From assembly GCF_000422085.1 (NCBI RefSeq), contig NC_021741.1, positions 682,001 through 746,000 on the forward strand: a stretch of DNA of 64,000 nt. The letters run 5' to 3'. Numbering within the stretch: the first letter of the stretch is position 1; the number at the start of each line of letters is the position of its first letter. Shown one piece after another: positions 22,294-33,379 of this stretch. The notes under the pieces were generated by a model, which ran no database searches, was not told the DNA's origin, and worked only from the letters and a program-made list of their open reading frames with translations. The position numbers and the translations under genes are program-made. Source of the stretch: Serratia liquefaciens ATCC 27592. GTDB lineage: Bacteria > Pseudomonadota > Gammaproteobacteria > Enterobacterales > Enterobacteriaceae.

Positions 22294-23493
22294 TTACCCC
22301 AAAACATTCCCCAACTGAAAGATCGGCAGATACATGGCAATCACCAATGTGCCGACGATCCCGCCCACCACCAGCATCAATAGGGGCTCCAGCGTTTGCG
22401 CCAGGGTATCGGCCAGCTCAAAGGTTTGCTGTTCATGCCACGCGGCCAGTTTGCCCAATAGGGTATCTAACGAACCGGATTCTTCGCCCACGCGTACCAG
22501 TTGCTGGCACAGCGTTGGGAAAAGCGCCTGCTGTTCCAGGGCGCGATGAAAAGTCTGCCCTTGCGAAATCTGTTGCCTGATGTTGTCAATTGCCTGGCGA
22601 TAAAACAGGTTATCCACCGACAGCGCCGCCGCAGCCAACCCGTCAACCAGGCTGAGCCCAGCCTGCTGGGTCATGGCCAGAATACGGAATATTTGGCTCA
22701 GGCAGCCGCCTTTAATCAAGTGCGCAATCAGTGGCAGACGCAACAGCGCCGCCTGTTCGCGCCTGCGCCATTGAGGCTGCGGATGCAGACGACGAAGATA
22801 GGTGTATGCCATACAGACCAGAATCGCCGCCAGCCAGGGACCGCTGTCGATCAGCAGGGTGGAAATGTTCAGCAATCCTTGGGTAAACCACGGCAGCGGC
22901 GCATTGAATGACTGATAGACGCCGGCAAATTCCGGCAACACCATCACCAGCATCAAAATGCTTACCAACAGCGCCACCGCGCAGATAAACAAAGGGTAAC
23001 GCAGTGCCTTGATGACTTTCTTTTGCAGTTTTTGCTGTGCTTCCTGTTGTTGGGCCAGTTGCAGGCAGCATTCGTCCAGGTGACCGGTCAGCTCGCCAAT
23101 GGCGATTAGCTGGCGGTAGATCAGAGGAAACACGGCATGTTGCTCAGCGATAACTTCAGAAAATGGCTGGCCCTGGCGTACCTGTTCACTCACTTCCCGC
23201 AGCAGGCAGCGCCAGGCTGCGGACGGATGCTCCGCAGCTAATAACTGTAAACCGCTGACCAGCGGCAATCCGGCCTGCAGCAGGGTGGCTAACTGACGGG
23301 TGAACTGGATCAGGGGTTCACCGCGCCATTGACCCGGTGAAATACGTTTTCCGCTGTTGATCTGGCAGGGTTGCAGCCCTTGTTCGATCAACCACTGGCT
23401 GACCTCATTCTTCTTACCGCTCATCAGCTCACCCTCACGCAGCTGTCCGTGTGGGTCAATTGCCTGCCAGAGGAAAAGGCGGAGTGTTTTCAC
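22294..23493 (-). CDS. hofC: Type IV pilus / type II secretion inner-membrane platform protein HofC
   Basis: GspF/PilC-family polytopic inner-membrane protein, the platform for pilin assembly. The 399-residue sequence contains two repeated T2SF domains: one with LLQAGLPLVSGLQLLAAEHP near residue 95 and one with MTQQAGLSLVDGLAAAALSV near residue 275, each followed by a hydrophobic segment. It is the last gene of a ppdD-hofB-hofC operon on the - strand, overlapping hofB by four bases. No prepilin peptidase or secretin gene is nearby. Confidence 0.94.
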   Translation of the reverse strand: MKTLRLFLWQAIDPHGQLREGELMSGKKNEVSQWLIEQGLQPCQINSGKRISPGQWRGEPLIQFTRQLATLLQAGLPLVSGLQLLAAEHPSAAWRCLLREVSEQVRQGQPFSEVIAEQHAVFPLIYRQLIAIGELTGHLDECCLQLAQQQEAQQKLQKKVIKALRYPLFICAVALLVSILMLVMVLPEFAGVYQSFNAPLPWFTQGLLNISTLLIDSGPWLAAILVCMAYTYLRRLHPQPQWRRREQAALLRLPLIAHLIKGGCLSQIFRILAMTQQAGLSLVDGLAAAALSVDNLFYRQAIDNIRQQISQGQTFHRALEQQALFPTLCQQLVRVGEESGSLDTLLGKLAAWHEQQTFELADTLAQTLEPLLMLVVGGIVGTLVIAMYLPIFQLGNVLG

Positions 23494-24938
23494 TGAGCGA
23501 CTCCGCCGTCGGCAATGATACCGACAATGCGGTATACCTCCTCCAGCGAGGTGACGCCCTGAGCGACCAGCGTTAGTCCGGCTTGCAGCAACGTGGTTTG
23601 CCCCTGCTGCCGGGCGATGTCAGCCAACATGCTGGGGGCGGCCCCCTCCAGCAGGCCGGCTTGCACCTCTGGGGTAATGGTCAACAGTTCATATACCCCG
23701 GTGCGGCCATAGTAGCCGCTGAAGCAGTGCTCGCAGCCATCGGCCTTCCAGGGCAGCAGAGGTGTTGCCCAAATGGCTGCGGGAAAACGTACGGGCTGGC
23801 TTTGTTGATAGCGGCAGTGGCTGCATAACTTACGCACCAGACGTTGTGCGATCACCAGCTTCAGACAGGCGGCAATCAGGTAGCCCGGAATGCCCATATG
23901 AGTCAGGCGCGTCAGGGTTTCGCTGGTGGAATTGGTGTGCAAGGTGGAAAGCACCAGGTGGCCGGTTTGAGCGGCTTTTACTGCGATCTCCGCCGTTTCC
24001 CGATCGCGGATCTCACCGATCATGATGACGTCCGGATCCTGTCGCAGCAAGGCGCGTAATACGCGGGAGAAATCCAGTTCCGTTTTGGCGTTGGTCTGCG
24101 TCTGATTGATACCGAACAGGGGAATTTCAATCGGATCCTCGACGCTGCATAAATTACTCTGCGCGTCATTCAACTGACGCAGACCGCTGTACAGCGTGAC
24201 GGTTTTGCCGCTGCCGGTGGGGCCGGTGACCAGGATCATGCCCTGCGGGCAGGATAAGGCAGAGGAAAACTGCACCAGTGCTGTCGGATCCATACCCAAC
24301 CGATCCAACGGCAGCTCCTGGCGTTCAGTTTGCAAAATTCGCAGCACCACTTTTTCGCCGTGCAGGGTGGGCAGGGTGGCGATACGCATGGAGTAGCTAG
24401 CGTTATCCAACCGCACGCTGAGCTGACCATCCTGCGGCAGGCGGCGCTCGGCGATGTCCAACTGCCCCATGATTTTCAGTCGAGCCGTGAGGCGAGCCGC
24501 GAGCGTGAATGGCGGCGAGGTTATCACCTGCAACACGCCGTCGATGCGTAGCCGGATACGGAGAGTCTGTTGGTAAGGTTCGAAATGAATGTCCGAGGCT
24601 CGTCGCTGAATGGCGATGCGGAGCGTCTGATTGATAAACTGCACCACGGGTGCGTCACTGTCGTCGTTTAATGATGCCGCGTCGAATTGCTTCTCCGAAG
24701 TGGGTTGCTCGCGCCTATCGCCCTGCATTTGCCGCCTGTTCAGTTCCAATTCCAGCCTGGCTGCCGGCCACTGTTCCAGATGAATGCGTTTGCCGGTGGC
24801 AAAACGCAGGGCTGATAATAGCGCTTGTGGTGCCTCCGTCGTCAGGGCCACGTTCAGGCACTGGTCATCTTCACTGAGAGCCAGTGCCTGATAGCGTTGG
24901 CACAGGGTATGGATTTCTTCGCTGATTGCCGTACTCAT
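23490..24938 (-). CDS. hofB: GspE/PilB-type assembly ATPase HofB
   Basis: Cytoplasmic secretion ATPase that powers pilin polymerisation. The 482-residue protein has an N-terminal GspE domain, the Walker A motif VTGPTGSGKTVTLYSG near residue 242, an aspartate box containing LRQDPDVIMIGEIRDRETAE, a His box TGHLVLSTLHTNS, and a CX2C element (KLCSHC) partnered by a later CEHC, the usual zinc site of GspE-type ATPases. It overlaps ppdD and hofC by four bases each, which indicates coupled translation. Confidence 0.95.
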   Translation of the reverse strand: MSTAISEEIHTLCQRYQALALSEDDQCLNVALTTEAPQALLSALRFATGKRIHLEQWPAARLELELNRRQMQGDRREQPTSEKQFDAASLNDDSDAPVVQFINQTLRIAIQRRASDIHFEPYQQTLRIRLRIDGVLQVITSPPFTLAARLTARLKIMGQLDIAERRLPQDGQLSVRLDNASYSMRIATLPTLHGEKVVLRILQTERQELPLDRLGMDPTALVQFSSALSCPQGMILVTGPTGSGKTVTLYSGLRQLNDAQSNLCSVEDPIEIPLFGINQTQTNAKTELDFSRVLRALLRQDPDVIMIGEIRDRETAEIAVKAAQTGHLVLSTLHTNSTSETLTRLTHMGIPGYLIAACLKLVIAQRLVRKLCSHCRYQQSQPVRFPAAIWATPLLPWKADGCEHCFSGYYGRTGVYELLTITPEVQAGLLEGAAPSMLADIARQQGQTTLLQAGLTLVAQGVTSLEEVYRIVGIIADGGVAQ

Positions 24939-25384
24939 GATGTCGGCGCCGCGGCGGTAGTGTCAAAACGGAAAACTTCCTGGCAGGTTTCCTGCAGATT
25001 GCTGTTTTCGCTGGTGCACAGGCGTGTCCAACGCGTCAGGCCGCTGGCATTTTGGGTTGGCGTCAGTGCGACCGTCAATCCCTGCAGCGTTTGCGAGCCG
25101 GTGAGCGAGATCACGCCCTGGCTGACCTGAACCGCGCTGACGTAACGTGAGGCGTCGCCGGTAGGGATGCCTTTGCTGCCAGCGTTACAGCCGGTCGGCG
25201 TGCCGCTGTCGAGCACGCACAGTTCAACGGCCAGCTTATACGGCGTCATGGCTTGCAGCATGTCGGTCATCGCTGCCTTTTGGATATAGCGCTGATAGGC
25301 AGGAATACCTATGGCGCTCAGTATGGCGATAATGGCGATCACCACCATCAGTTCTATCAGGGTAAAACCGCGCTGCGTTTCCAT
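24935..25384 (-). CDS. ppdD: Type IV major prepilin PpdD
   Basis: Structural subunit of a type IV pilus. Starting at the ATG at 25384 gives 149 residues with a five-residue leader ending in Gly, then the N-methylated Phe of the mature pilin: QRG-FTLIELMVVIAIIAIL. This is the prepilin peptidase recognition site followed by the hydrophobic assembly helix; Glu5 of the mature pilin is present. A GGAGG ribosome-binding site precedes this ATG, supporting it over an upstream in-frame start that would add 31 residues. Four cysteines in the globular domain could form disulfides. It heads the operon with hofB and hofC. Confidence 0.95.
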   Translation of the reverse strand: METQRGFTLIELMVVIAIIAILSAIGIPAYQRYIQKAAMTDMLQAMTPYKLAVELCVLDSGTPTGCNAGSKGIPTGDASRYVSAVQVSQGVISLTGSQTLQGLTVALTPTQNASGLTRWTRLCTSENSNLQETCQEVFRFDTTAAAPTS

Positions 25385-25538
25385 CCGTTGCTTCCTCCAT
25401 GTCAATGTGGAGGCCAGAGTAATCAGGCCAGCGGGGCGCTTCGAGCGGGTGATGGCTGTTTTTAGGCGCAGTTCCACAGCATTCGATCGAGGTTGCAGCA
25501 GAGGGGAAAAGAGATGGGGCGAGCTTCGCAGTTTTGGT

Positions 25539-25572
25539 GAAAAAACACCTCCCCCGGTAGTTCAGGGAGGTG
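25539..25572 (-). terminator. Intrinsic terminator of nadC
   Basis: CACCTCCC (25546-25553) pairs with GGGAGGTG (25565-25572). Read on the - strand this stem is followed by a run of six T and lies immediately after the nadC stop. Confidence 0.88.
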
Positions 25573-25584
25573 CGGAGAGAGGGG

Positions 25585-26517
<933 letters not shown>

Positions 26518-26560
26518 CTACTCTGTTGCCGTGACAAGTACTACCGCCCAGAGGTGTCTG

Positions 26561-27157
26561 ATGCAGTTAGAACAAGGCTGGATTGTCGGGGTAACCCGGG
26601 TTGTCTCGCCGCATTGCGATCTTCGCCCGAATGAGGAGGCGCCTTCGCTGCTGGTGATCCACAATATCAGCCTGCCGCCCGGCGAGTTCGGCGGCCCCTA
26701 TATCGATCGGCTGTTTACCGGTACTCTTGATCCTGCGGATCACCCCTATTTTTCTGATATTCATCAACTACGCGTTTCGGCGCACTGCCTGATCCGTCGC
26801 GACGGTGAAATCATTCAGTATGTGCCCTTTGACCGACGAGCCTGGCACGCGGGCGTTTCGTCGTATCAGGGACGAGAGCGCTGTAACGATTTTTCGATCG
26901 GCATTGAACTGGAAGGTACCGATCATGTGGCGTTCACGCCGCAGCAATACCAAAGTCTGAACGCGGTGACCGCGCTGCTGATCCGGCATTATCCGACGTT
27001 GGCGGCGCATATCACCGGGCACAGTGACATTGCCCCAGGCCGTAAAACCGATCCCGGCCCGGCGTTTGATTGGGATTTATATCTGGCATCTCTGGAACAA
27101 CCTGGAGGGCCAGATGACGCTATGCTTGGAACAATGGAAAGGGAGAGGAGTCGCTAA
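26561..27157 (+). CDS. ampD: 1,6-anhydro-N-acetylmuramyl-L-alanine amidase AmpD
   Basis: Cytoplasmic zinc amidase that cleaves the peptide from 1,6-anhydro-MurNAc muropeptides during cell-wall recycling; its loss derepresses AmpR-controlled beta-lactamase. From the ATG at 26561 the protein has 198 residues. Zinc ligands His34, His154 and Asp164 and the catalytic-site Glu116 and Lys162 are all in place at the numbers known for the Citrobacter enzyme. In-frame codons upstream add an unconserved leader running into the nadC promoter region. It overlaps ampE by one base (TAATG). Confidence 0.96.
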   Translation: MQLEQGWIVGVTRVVSPHCDLRPNEEAPSLLVIHNISLPPGEFGGPYIDRLFTGTLDPADHPYFSDIHQLRVSAHCLIRRDGEIIQYVPFDRRAWHAGVSSYQGRERCNDFSIGIELEGTDHVAFTPQQYQSLNAVTALLIRHYPTLAAHITGHSDIAPGRKTDPGPAFDWDLYLASLEQPGGPDDAMLGTMERERSR

Positions 27158-28011
27158 TGACGCTGTTTACGCTGTTACTGGTTCTGGCGTGGGAACGTTT
27201 ATTCAAGCTGGGTGAGCATTGGCAGTTGGATCATCGCCTTGAGGTGGTATTTCAACGGCTGCATCGGTTTTCACTGGCGCAAACGCTGCTGATGACGCTG
27301 GCCTGGATGGTGGTGGTGGCAGGGATTTTGTGGCTGTCCCAGGGACTGTTTTTCGGCGTAGTGACGCTGTTGCTGTGGATCGTCATTGATTTGCTGTGTG
27401 TCGGCGCAGGGATCAAGCGTAAACACTATCGGGCCTATCTGAAGGCCGCTCGGCAGGGGGATGCCCATGCCAGCGATCAAATGGCGGAAGAACTGGCGTT
27501 GATCCACGGTTTGCCGGTGGATTGCAGCGAAGAGTTGCGCTTGCGTGAACTGCAAAATGCGCTGCTGTGGATTAACTTTCGTTATTATCTGGCGCCGCTG
27601 TTTTGGTTTGTGGTCTGCGGGCCTTACGGGCCGATTGCGCTGGCAGGCTACTCTTTCCTGCGCGCTTACCAGACCTGGTTGGCACGCCATAACACGCCGC
27701 TGGAGCGTTCGCAGTCAGGCATCGATCATCTGCTGAACTGGCTGGACTGGATCCCGGTACGTCTGGCCGGCGTGGCTTACGCGTTGTTTGGCCACGGTGA
27801 AAGAGCGTTACCGGCGTGGTTTGCGTCGCTGGGCGATCGTCACTCTTCGTCGTATCAGGTGCTGACGCGGTTGGCGCAGTTTTCACTGGCGCGCGATCCC
27901 CATATGGATCCGGTGCAGACGCCAAGGGCAGCGGTCAGCCTGGCGCGTAAGGTGACGATGATTATCGTGGTGGTGGTGGCGCTGCTGACCATTTACGGAG
28001 CCTTGCTCTAA
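27157..28011 (+). CDS. ampE: AmpE, inner-membrane regulatory protein of the ampDE operon
   Basis: A 284-residue CobD/CbiB-like integral membrane protein with about four hydrophobic segments: two near residues 40-80 ([17 protein letters not shown] and the following stretch), one near residues 145-160, and a C-terminal helix [18 protein letters not shown]. It is translationally coupled to ampD. A role in beta-lactamase induction or muropeptide sensing has been proposed in E. coli but is not established. Length agrees with the E. coli protein. Confidence 0.93.
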   Translation: MTLFTLLLVLAWERLFKLGEHWQLDHRLEVVFQRLHRFSLAQTLLMTLAWMVVVAGILWLSQGLFFGVVTLLLWIVIDLLCVGAGIKRKHYRAYLKAARQGDAHASDQMAEELALIHGLPVDCSEELRLRELQNALLWINFRYYLAPLFWFVVCGPYGPIALAGYSFLRAYQTWLARHNTPLERSQSGIDHLLNWLDWIPVRLAGVAYALFGHGERALPAWFASLGDRHSSSYQVLTRLAQFSLARDPHMDPVQTPRAAVSLARKVTMIIVVVVALLTIYGALL

Positions 28012-28037
28012 AGCCACAGCGGGGGTCACGATGGAAA

Positions 28038-28066
28038 TAAAAACGGGCGCCTGGCGCCCGTTTTTA
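28038..28066. terminator. Bidirectional terminator between ampE and hemL
   Basis: A stem of ACGGGCGCC pairing with GGCGCCCGT around a short loop is flanked by A-runs on the left and T-runs on the right. It can therefore terminate both the + strand ampDE transcript and the - strand hemL transcript. Confidence 0.9.
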
Positions 28067-28081
28067 TTGGCTTGATGCGTC

Positions 28082-29371
28082 TTACAGTTTGGCGAAGCAG
28101 CGACGTGCGGCATCGATGGTGCGCTGAATGTCTTCCTTGCTGTGCGCAACGGACATAAAGCCGGCCTCAAAGGCAGAAGGCGCCAGATACACCCCTTCCT
28201 CCAGCATCAGGTGGAAGAAGCGCTTAAAGCGTTCTACGTCGCACTGCATCACGTCCTGGTAGCAGGTCACTGCCGGTGCATCGGTAAAGAACAGGCCAAA
28301 CATCCCGCCAACGTGGTTAACCACCAGCGCGATGTTTTCTTCTTCAGCCGCGTGCAGCAGGCCAGACGCCAGCATATCGGTCAGTTCGGTCAGGGTCTGG
28401 TGGATACCGACCTGAGAGACTTCGGTCAGACAGGCGTAGCCGGCCGCCATCGCAATCGGGTTGCCTGACAGGGTGCCCGCCTGATAGACCGGCCCGGTTG
28501 GTGCCAGCGCTTCCATCACTTCACGACGGCCCCCAAAGGCACCGACAGGCATGCCGCCGCCGATGATTTTACCCAAACAGGTCAGGTCCGGCACCACGCC
28601 ATAATGAGCCTGAGCCCCGGCCAGCGCCACGCGGAAGCCGGTCATGACTTCGTCGATAATCAACAGCGCACCGTACTTGTCGCACAGTGCACGCAGGCCC
28701 GGCAGGAACTCCGGCAGCGGCGGCACGCAGTTCATGTTGCCGGCGACCGGCTCGACGATGATGCAGGCGATCTCGGAAGGATATTGTTCAAATGCAGCCT
28801 GCACCGAATCCAGATCGTTAAAGGTACAGGTCAGGGTATGCTTGGCGAAATCGGCCGGTACGCCCGGGGAGTTAGGCTGGCCCAGGGTCAGCGCGCCGGA
28901 GCCGGCTTTGACCAGCAGGCAGTCGGCGTGGCCGTGGTAGCAGCCTTCAAATTTGATGATTTTGTCGCGGTTGGTGTAACCGCGCGCCAGACGGATGGCA
29001 CTCATGGTGGCTTCGGTTCCCGAGTTCACCATCCGCACCATGTCCATGGTCGGCACCAGTTCGGTAACCAGCTCCGCCATTTTAACTTCCATCTCGGTCG
29101 GCGCGCCAAAGCTCAGGCCGCGCTGCGCCGCTTCAATGACCGCATTGCGGATCGCCGGGTGGTTGTGTCCCAGCACCATCGGCCCCCAGGAACCGACGTA
29201 GTCGATATAACCTTTACCGTCGACGTCGAACAGGTAAGCCCCGTCCGCCCGTTCGATAAACAGCGGCACACCGCCAACGCCGTTGAATGCACGCACCGGA
29301 GAGTTAACCCCGCCTGGGATTACCTGTTTTGCCTCGGCATACAGACTTTCGGACTTGCTGTTTAAGCTCAT
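28082..29371 (-). CDS. hemL: Glutamate-1-semialdehyde 2,1-aminomutase HemL
   Basis: PLP- or PMP-dependent enzyme that converts glutamate 1-semialdehyde into 5-aminolevulinate, the C5 route to haem. The 429-residue protein has the class III aminotransferase fold, with [15 protein letters not shown] near residue 238 (the cofactor Asp) and [17 protein letters not shown] near residue 263 (the Schiff-base lysine). CCAGGAG precedes the ATG. It is divergent from clcA and convergent with ampE. No truncation is seen. Confidence 0.98.
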   Translation of the reverse strand: MSLNSKSESLYAEAKQVIPGGVNSPVRAFNGVGGVPLFIERADGAYLFDVDGKGYIDYVGSWGPMVLGHNHPAIRNAVIEAAQRGLSFGAPTEMEVKMAELVTELVPTMDMVRMVNSGTEATMSAIRLARGYTNRDKIIKFEGCYHGHADCLLVKAGSGALTLGQPNSPGVPADFAKHTLTCTFNDLDSVQAAFEQYPSEIACIIVEPVAGNMNCVPPLPEFLPGLRALCDKYGALLIIDEVMTGFRVALAGAQAHYGVVPDLTCLGKIIGGGMPVGAFGGRREVMEALAPTGPVYQAGTLSGNPIAMAAGYACLTEVSQVGIHQTLTELTDMLASGLLHAAEEENIALVVNHVGGMFGLFFTDAPAVTCYQDVMQCDVERFKRFFHLMLEEGVYLAPSAFEAGFMSVAHSKEDIQRTIDAARRCFAKL

Positions 29372-29550
29372 AGAACGGCTCCTGGATTCTCTTTTGAATG
29401 ATTTGACCGCGCTATTCTAGTGAAGTGTTCGTCGATATGAAACGATCACAGTCAGATACCTATTTAGAGGGGCGATCGATTAGCGGGTGGGTTAGAATAA
29501 TCAACTAGCCTATTTGTATTACATTTAATTCCATTAATGAATAACCCATT

Positions 29551-30990
29551 ATGACTGAATTACAGCAACAGCCGCGGGTGGCGCAGGCCCCACGTCTAAA
29601 ACGCAGTGACGCAGTGCGCCAGCTTTTGCGTCGGGATAAAACGCCGGTGGCGATCCTGTTTATGGCGGCGCTGGTGGGCACCCTGGCGGGGCTGCTCGGG
29701 GTGGCCTTTGATAAGGCGGTAGATTGGGTGCAGCAGCAGCGCTTTTCCGCGCTGGCGCAGGTCGCCGATTATTGGATCCTGGTTTGGCCGCTGGCCTTTA
29801 TTCTTTCCGCCGCGCTGGCGATGTTGGGATATTACCTGGTACGTCGCTTTGCTCCTGAGGCTGGGGGATCGGGCATACCGGAGATCGAAGGGGCATTGGA
29901 AGAGCTGCGTCCGGTGCGCTGGTGGCGGGTGATCCCGGTAAAATTTATCGGCGGTATGGGCACCTTGGGCGCAGGTATGGTGCTGGGCCGCGAAGGGCCT
30001 ACGGTGCAGATGGGCGGCAACGTCGGGCGCATGGTGCTGGATATCTTCCGCATGCGCGGTGCCGAAGCGCGCCATTCTTTGTTGGCAACCGGTGCAGCCG
30101 CCGGCCTGTCTGCGGCCTTTAACGCCCCGCTGGCGGGCATTTTGTTTATCATTGAAGAGATGCGGCCGCAGTTCCGCTACAACCTGATTTCGATTAAAGC
30201 GGTGTTTATCGGCGTCATCATGTCGAGCGTGGTGTTCCAGCTGTTCAACGGGGAAGGTTCGGTGATTGCGGTGGGCAAGCTTCCCTCGGCGCCGATCAAT
30301 ACCCTTTGGCTGTATTTGGTGCTGGGGGCGATATTTGGTGCGGTGGGGGTGATGTTCAACGCGTTGGTCTTCCGCACGCAAGATATGTTCGCTCGCCTGC
30401 ACGGCGGAAAAATGCGCAAAATTTTGTTGATGGGCGGTTTGCTCGGCGGTATTTGCGGCATTCTGGGGCTGATCCAACCCGAAGCCGCTGGCGGCGGTTT
30501 TGGCCTGATCCCGATCGCCGCAGCGGGCAACTATAGCGTCGGCATGCTGATGTTTATTTTTATCACCCGGGTGATCACCACGCTGCTGTGTTTCGGTTCC
30601 GGCGCACCGGGCGGCATTTTTGCGCCAATGCTGGCGTTGGGTACGCTGTTTGGCACCGCCTTTGGCCTGGCTGGCGGGCATTTGTTCCCCGAGTACGGCA
30701 TCGAAGCCGGCACCTTCGCTATTGCCGGCATGGGCGCCCTGTTTGCTGCCACGGTGCGTGCGCCGCTGACCGGGATCGTGCTGGTGCTGGAGATGACCGA
30801 CAATTACCAGCTCATCCTGCCAATGATAATTACCTGTCTGGGTGCTACGCTGGTGGCGCAGTTCCTCGGGGGCAAGCCGTTGTATTCCTCCATATTAGCC
30901 CGCACCTTACAACGGCAGGAAGCGTCGCAGGCCAGCGAGGCGGCCGATAAAACAGGTAAAGAAAATACAACAAATGCGGTGAATACTTGA
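29551..30990 (+). CDS. clcA: H+/Cl- exchange transporter ClcA
   Basis: CLC-family inner-membrane antiporter exchanging two chloride for one proton, used in extreme acid resistance. The 479-residue protein has the three chloride-coordinating regions: GGSGIPE with Ser107, GREGPTVQ with the gating glutamate at residue 148, and [11 protein letters not shown] near 355; the proton glutamate lies in [12 protein letters not shown] and the coordinating tyrosine in KPLYSSIL. These features mark an antiporter rather than a channel. The C-terminal ~25 residues are hydrophilic and variable. No CBS domain is present. Confidence 0.97.
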   Translation: MTELQQQPRVAQAPRLKRSDAVRQLLRRDKTPVAILFMAALVGTLAGLLGVAFDKAVDWVQQQRFSALAQVADYWILVWPLAFILSAALAMLGYYLVRRFAPEAGGSGIPEIEGALEELRPVRWWRVIPVKFIGGMGTLGAGMVLGREGPTVQMGGNVGRMVLDIFRMRGAEARHSLLATGAAAGLSAAFNAPLAGILFIIEEMRPQFRYNLISIKAVFIGVIMSSVVFQLFNGEGSVIAVGKLPSAPINTLWLYLVLGAIFGAVGVMFNALVFRTQDMFARLHGGKMRKILLMGGLLGGICGILGLIQPEAAGGGFGLIPIAAAGNYSVGMLMFIFITRVITTLLCFGSGAPGGIFAPMLALGTLFGTAFGLAGGHLFPEYGIEAGTFAIAGMGALFAATVRAPLTGIVLVLEMTDNYQLILPMIITCLGATLVAQFLGGKPLYSSILARTLQRQEASQASEAADKTGKENTTNAVNT

Positions 30991-31079
30991 ACGCAACACT
31001 CAGGTATTGGATAATCATTAACATTAATCCGGCCGCCATTGTAGCGACCTGATGCAGAACAATGTTGGGAGTAAAGAGT

Positions 31080-31424
31080 ATGAGTGATGAAACAGCACTG
31101 CCCCTGCAATTTACCGAGGCAGCAGCAAGCAAGGTTAAAGTCCTGATTGCTGATGAAGAAAATCCGAATCTGAAGTTGCGGGTTTACATTACCGGTGGCG
31201 GTTGCAGCGGATTCCAATACGGCTTCACTTTTGACGACAAGGTCAACGATGGTGATATGACTATCGAGAAGCAGGGCGTCGCGCTGGTGGTTGACCCGAT
31301 GAGCCTGCAGTATCTGGTGGGCGGCTCGGTCGACTATACCGAAGGCCTGGAAGGCTCGCGCTTCGTGGTGACTAACCCGAACGCCAAAACCACCTGCGGC
31401 TGTGGATCTTCCTTCAGCGTCTGA
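31080..31424 (+). CDS. erpA: Iron-sulfur cluster insertion protein ErpA
   Basis: A-type Fe-S carrier that delivers clusters to apoproteins such as IspG and respiratory enzymes. From the ATG at 31080, behind GGAGTAAAGAGT, the protein has 114 residues. The three conserved cluster-binding cysteines are visible as [11 protein letters not shown] near residue 42 and the C-terminal [12 protein letters not shown] start six codons upstream is possible but would make the ribosome-binding site coding. It is monocistronic with its own terminator. Confidence 0.96.
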   Translation: MSDETALPLQFTEAAASKVKVLIADEENPNLKLRVYITGGGCSGFQYGFTFDDKVNDGDMTIEKQGVALVVDPMSLQYLVGGSVDYTEGLEGSRFVVTNPNAKTTCGCGSSFSV

Positions 31425-31443
31425 TCCTGCGTGCAGCAGTACT

Positions 31444-31479
31444 AAACCCGCCAACCTCACCGGTTTGCGGGTTTTTTTA
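31444..31479 (+). terminator. Intrinsic terminator of erpA
   Basis: AACCCGC pairs with GCGGGTT, with an inner AACC/GGTT pairing, followed by seven T. It lies 20 bases after the erpA stop. Confidence 0.88.
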
Positions 31480-31482
31480 TGG

Positions 31483-31731
31483 CTACCATTCTAAGGTGAC
31501 CAATTCTCGATAGGTTTCACTGCCGCTTTCGTTTTGTAACCTGCTACGGGTCACCTTAGGTTGGGTGTCGGTCGCATTGCCGCATTTCACCTGAGGGACG
31601 GCGTCGCTGACATCTACGCTGCACATAGGCATTAAGGTCAGGCTGACGCCGATTTTGCCGCTGGTGGTACCGGCGTAAGAGAGAGAGCTGCACAGCAGTA
31701 CGCTGAACAATAAGATAATATTTTTCATCAT
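31483..31731 (-). CDS. Small putative exported protein, spore-coat-U-like N-terminal strand
   Basis: A short frame of about 82 residues starting at paired ATG codons (MMKNIILLF). It has a convincing signal peptide, KNIILLFSVLLCSSLSYAG, with a likely cut after SYA. The mature part is about 60 residues and starts TTSGKIGVSLTLMPMCSVDV, which resembles the first strand of spore coat U / chaperone-usher subunits, with two cysteines spaced as a possible disulfide. The rest of such a domain is missing, so this is either a minimal member or an internally deleted remnant. The ribosome-binding site is weak (GGATGG). I do not recognise a specific family; no usher or chaperone lies nearby. Confidence 0.5.
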   Translation of the reverse strand: MMKNIILLFSVLLCSSLSYAGTTSGKIGVSLTLMPMCSVDVSDAVPQVKCGNATDTQPKVTRSRLQNESGSETYRELVTLEW

Positions 31732-31930
31732 TAGGACAAAGCCATCCGTAAGCAATCACATAATGGCTTATCGGCAAAAAGTTAATAAAATTTAACAGGG
31801 CGGGAGAATGGTTAACTTGAACTTAAAAAGTTTATTACATTGTTTTCCCTGATTTTTTCAGGCGCAGATAATAACATTTGTTTATTAATTGGTCGAATAT
31901 TCTGCTCTAGGGAGTGGGGACGTGATAAGA

Positions 31931-31952
31931 CTCCGCCCGGGATCGGGCGGAG
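31931..31952 (-). terminator. Possible terminator hairpin of the yadS operon
   Basis: CTCCGCCCG pairs perfectly with CGGGCGGAG around a four-base loop just past the yadS stop. The T-run following it on the - strand is poor (TCTTATC), so termination may be weak or Rho-assisted. Confidence 0.55.
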
Positions 31953-31957
31953 TGGGA

Positions 31958-32572
31958 TTAGCGCTCGAGGATAAATGCGGGCAGTTTCAGGTGCCAGCGA
32001 ATGGCCGCCAGCCTGATGGCTAACGTGATGACCATGCCAAGCATCATCGCCTGCTGCAGCGGCATACCGAAAGTGGCGAAGGCCGTGGCATGTACGATGC
32101 CGCCGATAATACAGGCAGTAGCGTAAATTTCGGTTCGCAGGATCATGGGGATTTCACGCGCCAGCACATCGCGGATAATGCCGCCGCCAACACCGGTGAT
32201 CACGCCCATACAGATTGCCACTAATGGGCTGGCATCGGCGGCAAAGGCTTTGTTTACCCCGATGCCGACGAACACCGCCAGCCCGACGGCATCCAGCACC
32301 GGCAAGATCCATTTAGGCAGGCGGCGCGGCTGGCGCACCAGCAGCAGCGTCAGTACGCAGGTGATCATCGCCACCACCAGATCGGTTGGATCCTTTACCC
32401 AAAATACCGGCCCGTTAGCCAATGCCATGTCGCGAATGGTGCCGCCACCGACCGCAGTGACCACGCCAAGCACCAGCACGCCAAAGGGATCCATCCGCAG
32501 CTTGCCCGCCAGCAATACGCCGGAAATGGCGAAAACCGCCGTGCCCAGGATATCCAGCCAAAACACCAGCAT
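31958..32572 (-). CDS. yadS: TRIC-type (UPF0126) membrane protein YadS
   Basis: A 204-residue integral membrane protein of the UPF0126/YadS family, related to trimeric intracellular cation channels. It has about seven hydrophobic segments and an internal duplication: VTAVGGGTIRDMAL in the first half and ITGVGGGIIRDVLA in the second, each a glycine-rich break in a helix. The start at 32572 overlaps the btuF stop (TAATG) and gives the [19 protein letters not shown]-terminus known from E. coli. The substrate is unproven; glycine or cation transport has been proposed for relatives. Confidence 0.93.
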   Translation of the reverse strand: MLVFWLDILGTAVFAISGVLLAGKLRMDPFGVLVLGVVTAVGGGTIRDMALANGPVFWVKDPTDLVVAMITCVLTLLLVRQPRRLPKWILPVLDAVGLAVFVGIGVNKAFAADASPLVAICMGVITGVGGGIIRDVLAREIPMILRTEIYATACIIGGIVHATAFATFGMPLQQAMMLGMVITLAIRLAAIRWHLKLPAFILER

Positions 32573-33378
32573 TAACGGATCTCCGCCAGTTGGCTGCACA
32601 GCTGTTGCGCAGCCAGCATGATGCGGGGACCGGCGCGGTTGAACCAGTCGCCATTGAGCGCAATCACCGGTACCTGCAGTTGCGGCGCCCAGAAGGCTTT
32701 TACGCTGGCAATCTCTTTTTGGTCACCGGTAATAACGATGGCCTGGGGTTGACGCGCCAACACCTGCTCACGACTGATTTGCGGCCACGGCATGCGGCTG
32801 TCGGCAAAGATGTTTTCCGCACCGCACAGCGACAACACCTGGCTTTGCAGGGTAGCACCGGAAGTGGTGAACAGGGGCTGGGTGCCGAATTGCAGCAGGA
32901 CCCGTCTTGGCTGAGTGTGAGGATATTTGTTTTTCAGGTCGGCAATTTGCTGACGAAGAGCGTCTGCGGCCAGATGCGCCTGTTCAGGATGCGGGCTGTA
33001 TTGGGCCAGTTGATCCAGCGAGCGGGGGATATCATCCAAAGTCGTGGCGTCGGCATAGAAAATCGGAATGCCGAATGCGGCAAGCTGATCCAGCACTCGC
33101 TGCGGATTGCCACCGCGCCAGGCGAGGATCAGATCCGGCTTTAGCGCCAGTACCCGCTCCAGATTGATGCCTTGCCAGGAGGCGACCTGCTCGAGTTTCT
33201 TGGCTGCTGGCGGATAATCTGAATAGGCGCTCACCGCCAGCAGCGTGTCGCCCATGCCGGCGGCATAGGCAAGTTCGGTAGTATTGGGTGCCAGGCTGAT
33301 CACGCGCTGGGCAGCGCCGACAGGCAGCGCCACCCATAATGCCAGCAGCCACAACAGGGCTGAAAAGCGTCGCGTCAC
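32572..33378 (-). CDS. btuF: Vitamin B12-binding periplasmic protein BtuF
   Basis: Periplasmic binding protein that delivers cobalamin to the BtuCD ABC importer. The 268-residue precursor starts at GTG, has a signal peptide [18 protein letters not shown], and then the class III binding-protein fold starting [19 protein letters not shown], with [12 protein letters not shown] and a C-terminal [17 protein letters not shown]. It lies between mtnN (one base upstream) and yadS (overlapping), an order shared with E. coli. BtuC and BtuD are not in the window. Confidence 0.96.
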   Translation of the reverse strand: MTRRFSALLWLLALWVALPVGAAQRVISLAPNTTELAYAAGMGDTLLAVSAYSDYPPAAKKLEQVASWQGINLERVLALKPDLILAWRGGNPQRVLDQLAAFGIPIFYADATTLDDIPRSLDQLAQYSPHPEQAHLAADALRQQIADLKNKYPHTQPRRVLLQFGTQPLFTTSGATLQSQVLSLCGAENIFADSRMPWPQISREQVLARQPQAIVITGDQKEIASVKAFWAPQLQVPVIALNGDWFNRAGPRIMLAAQQLCSQLAEIR

Positions 33379-33379
33379 A

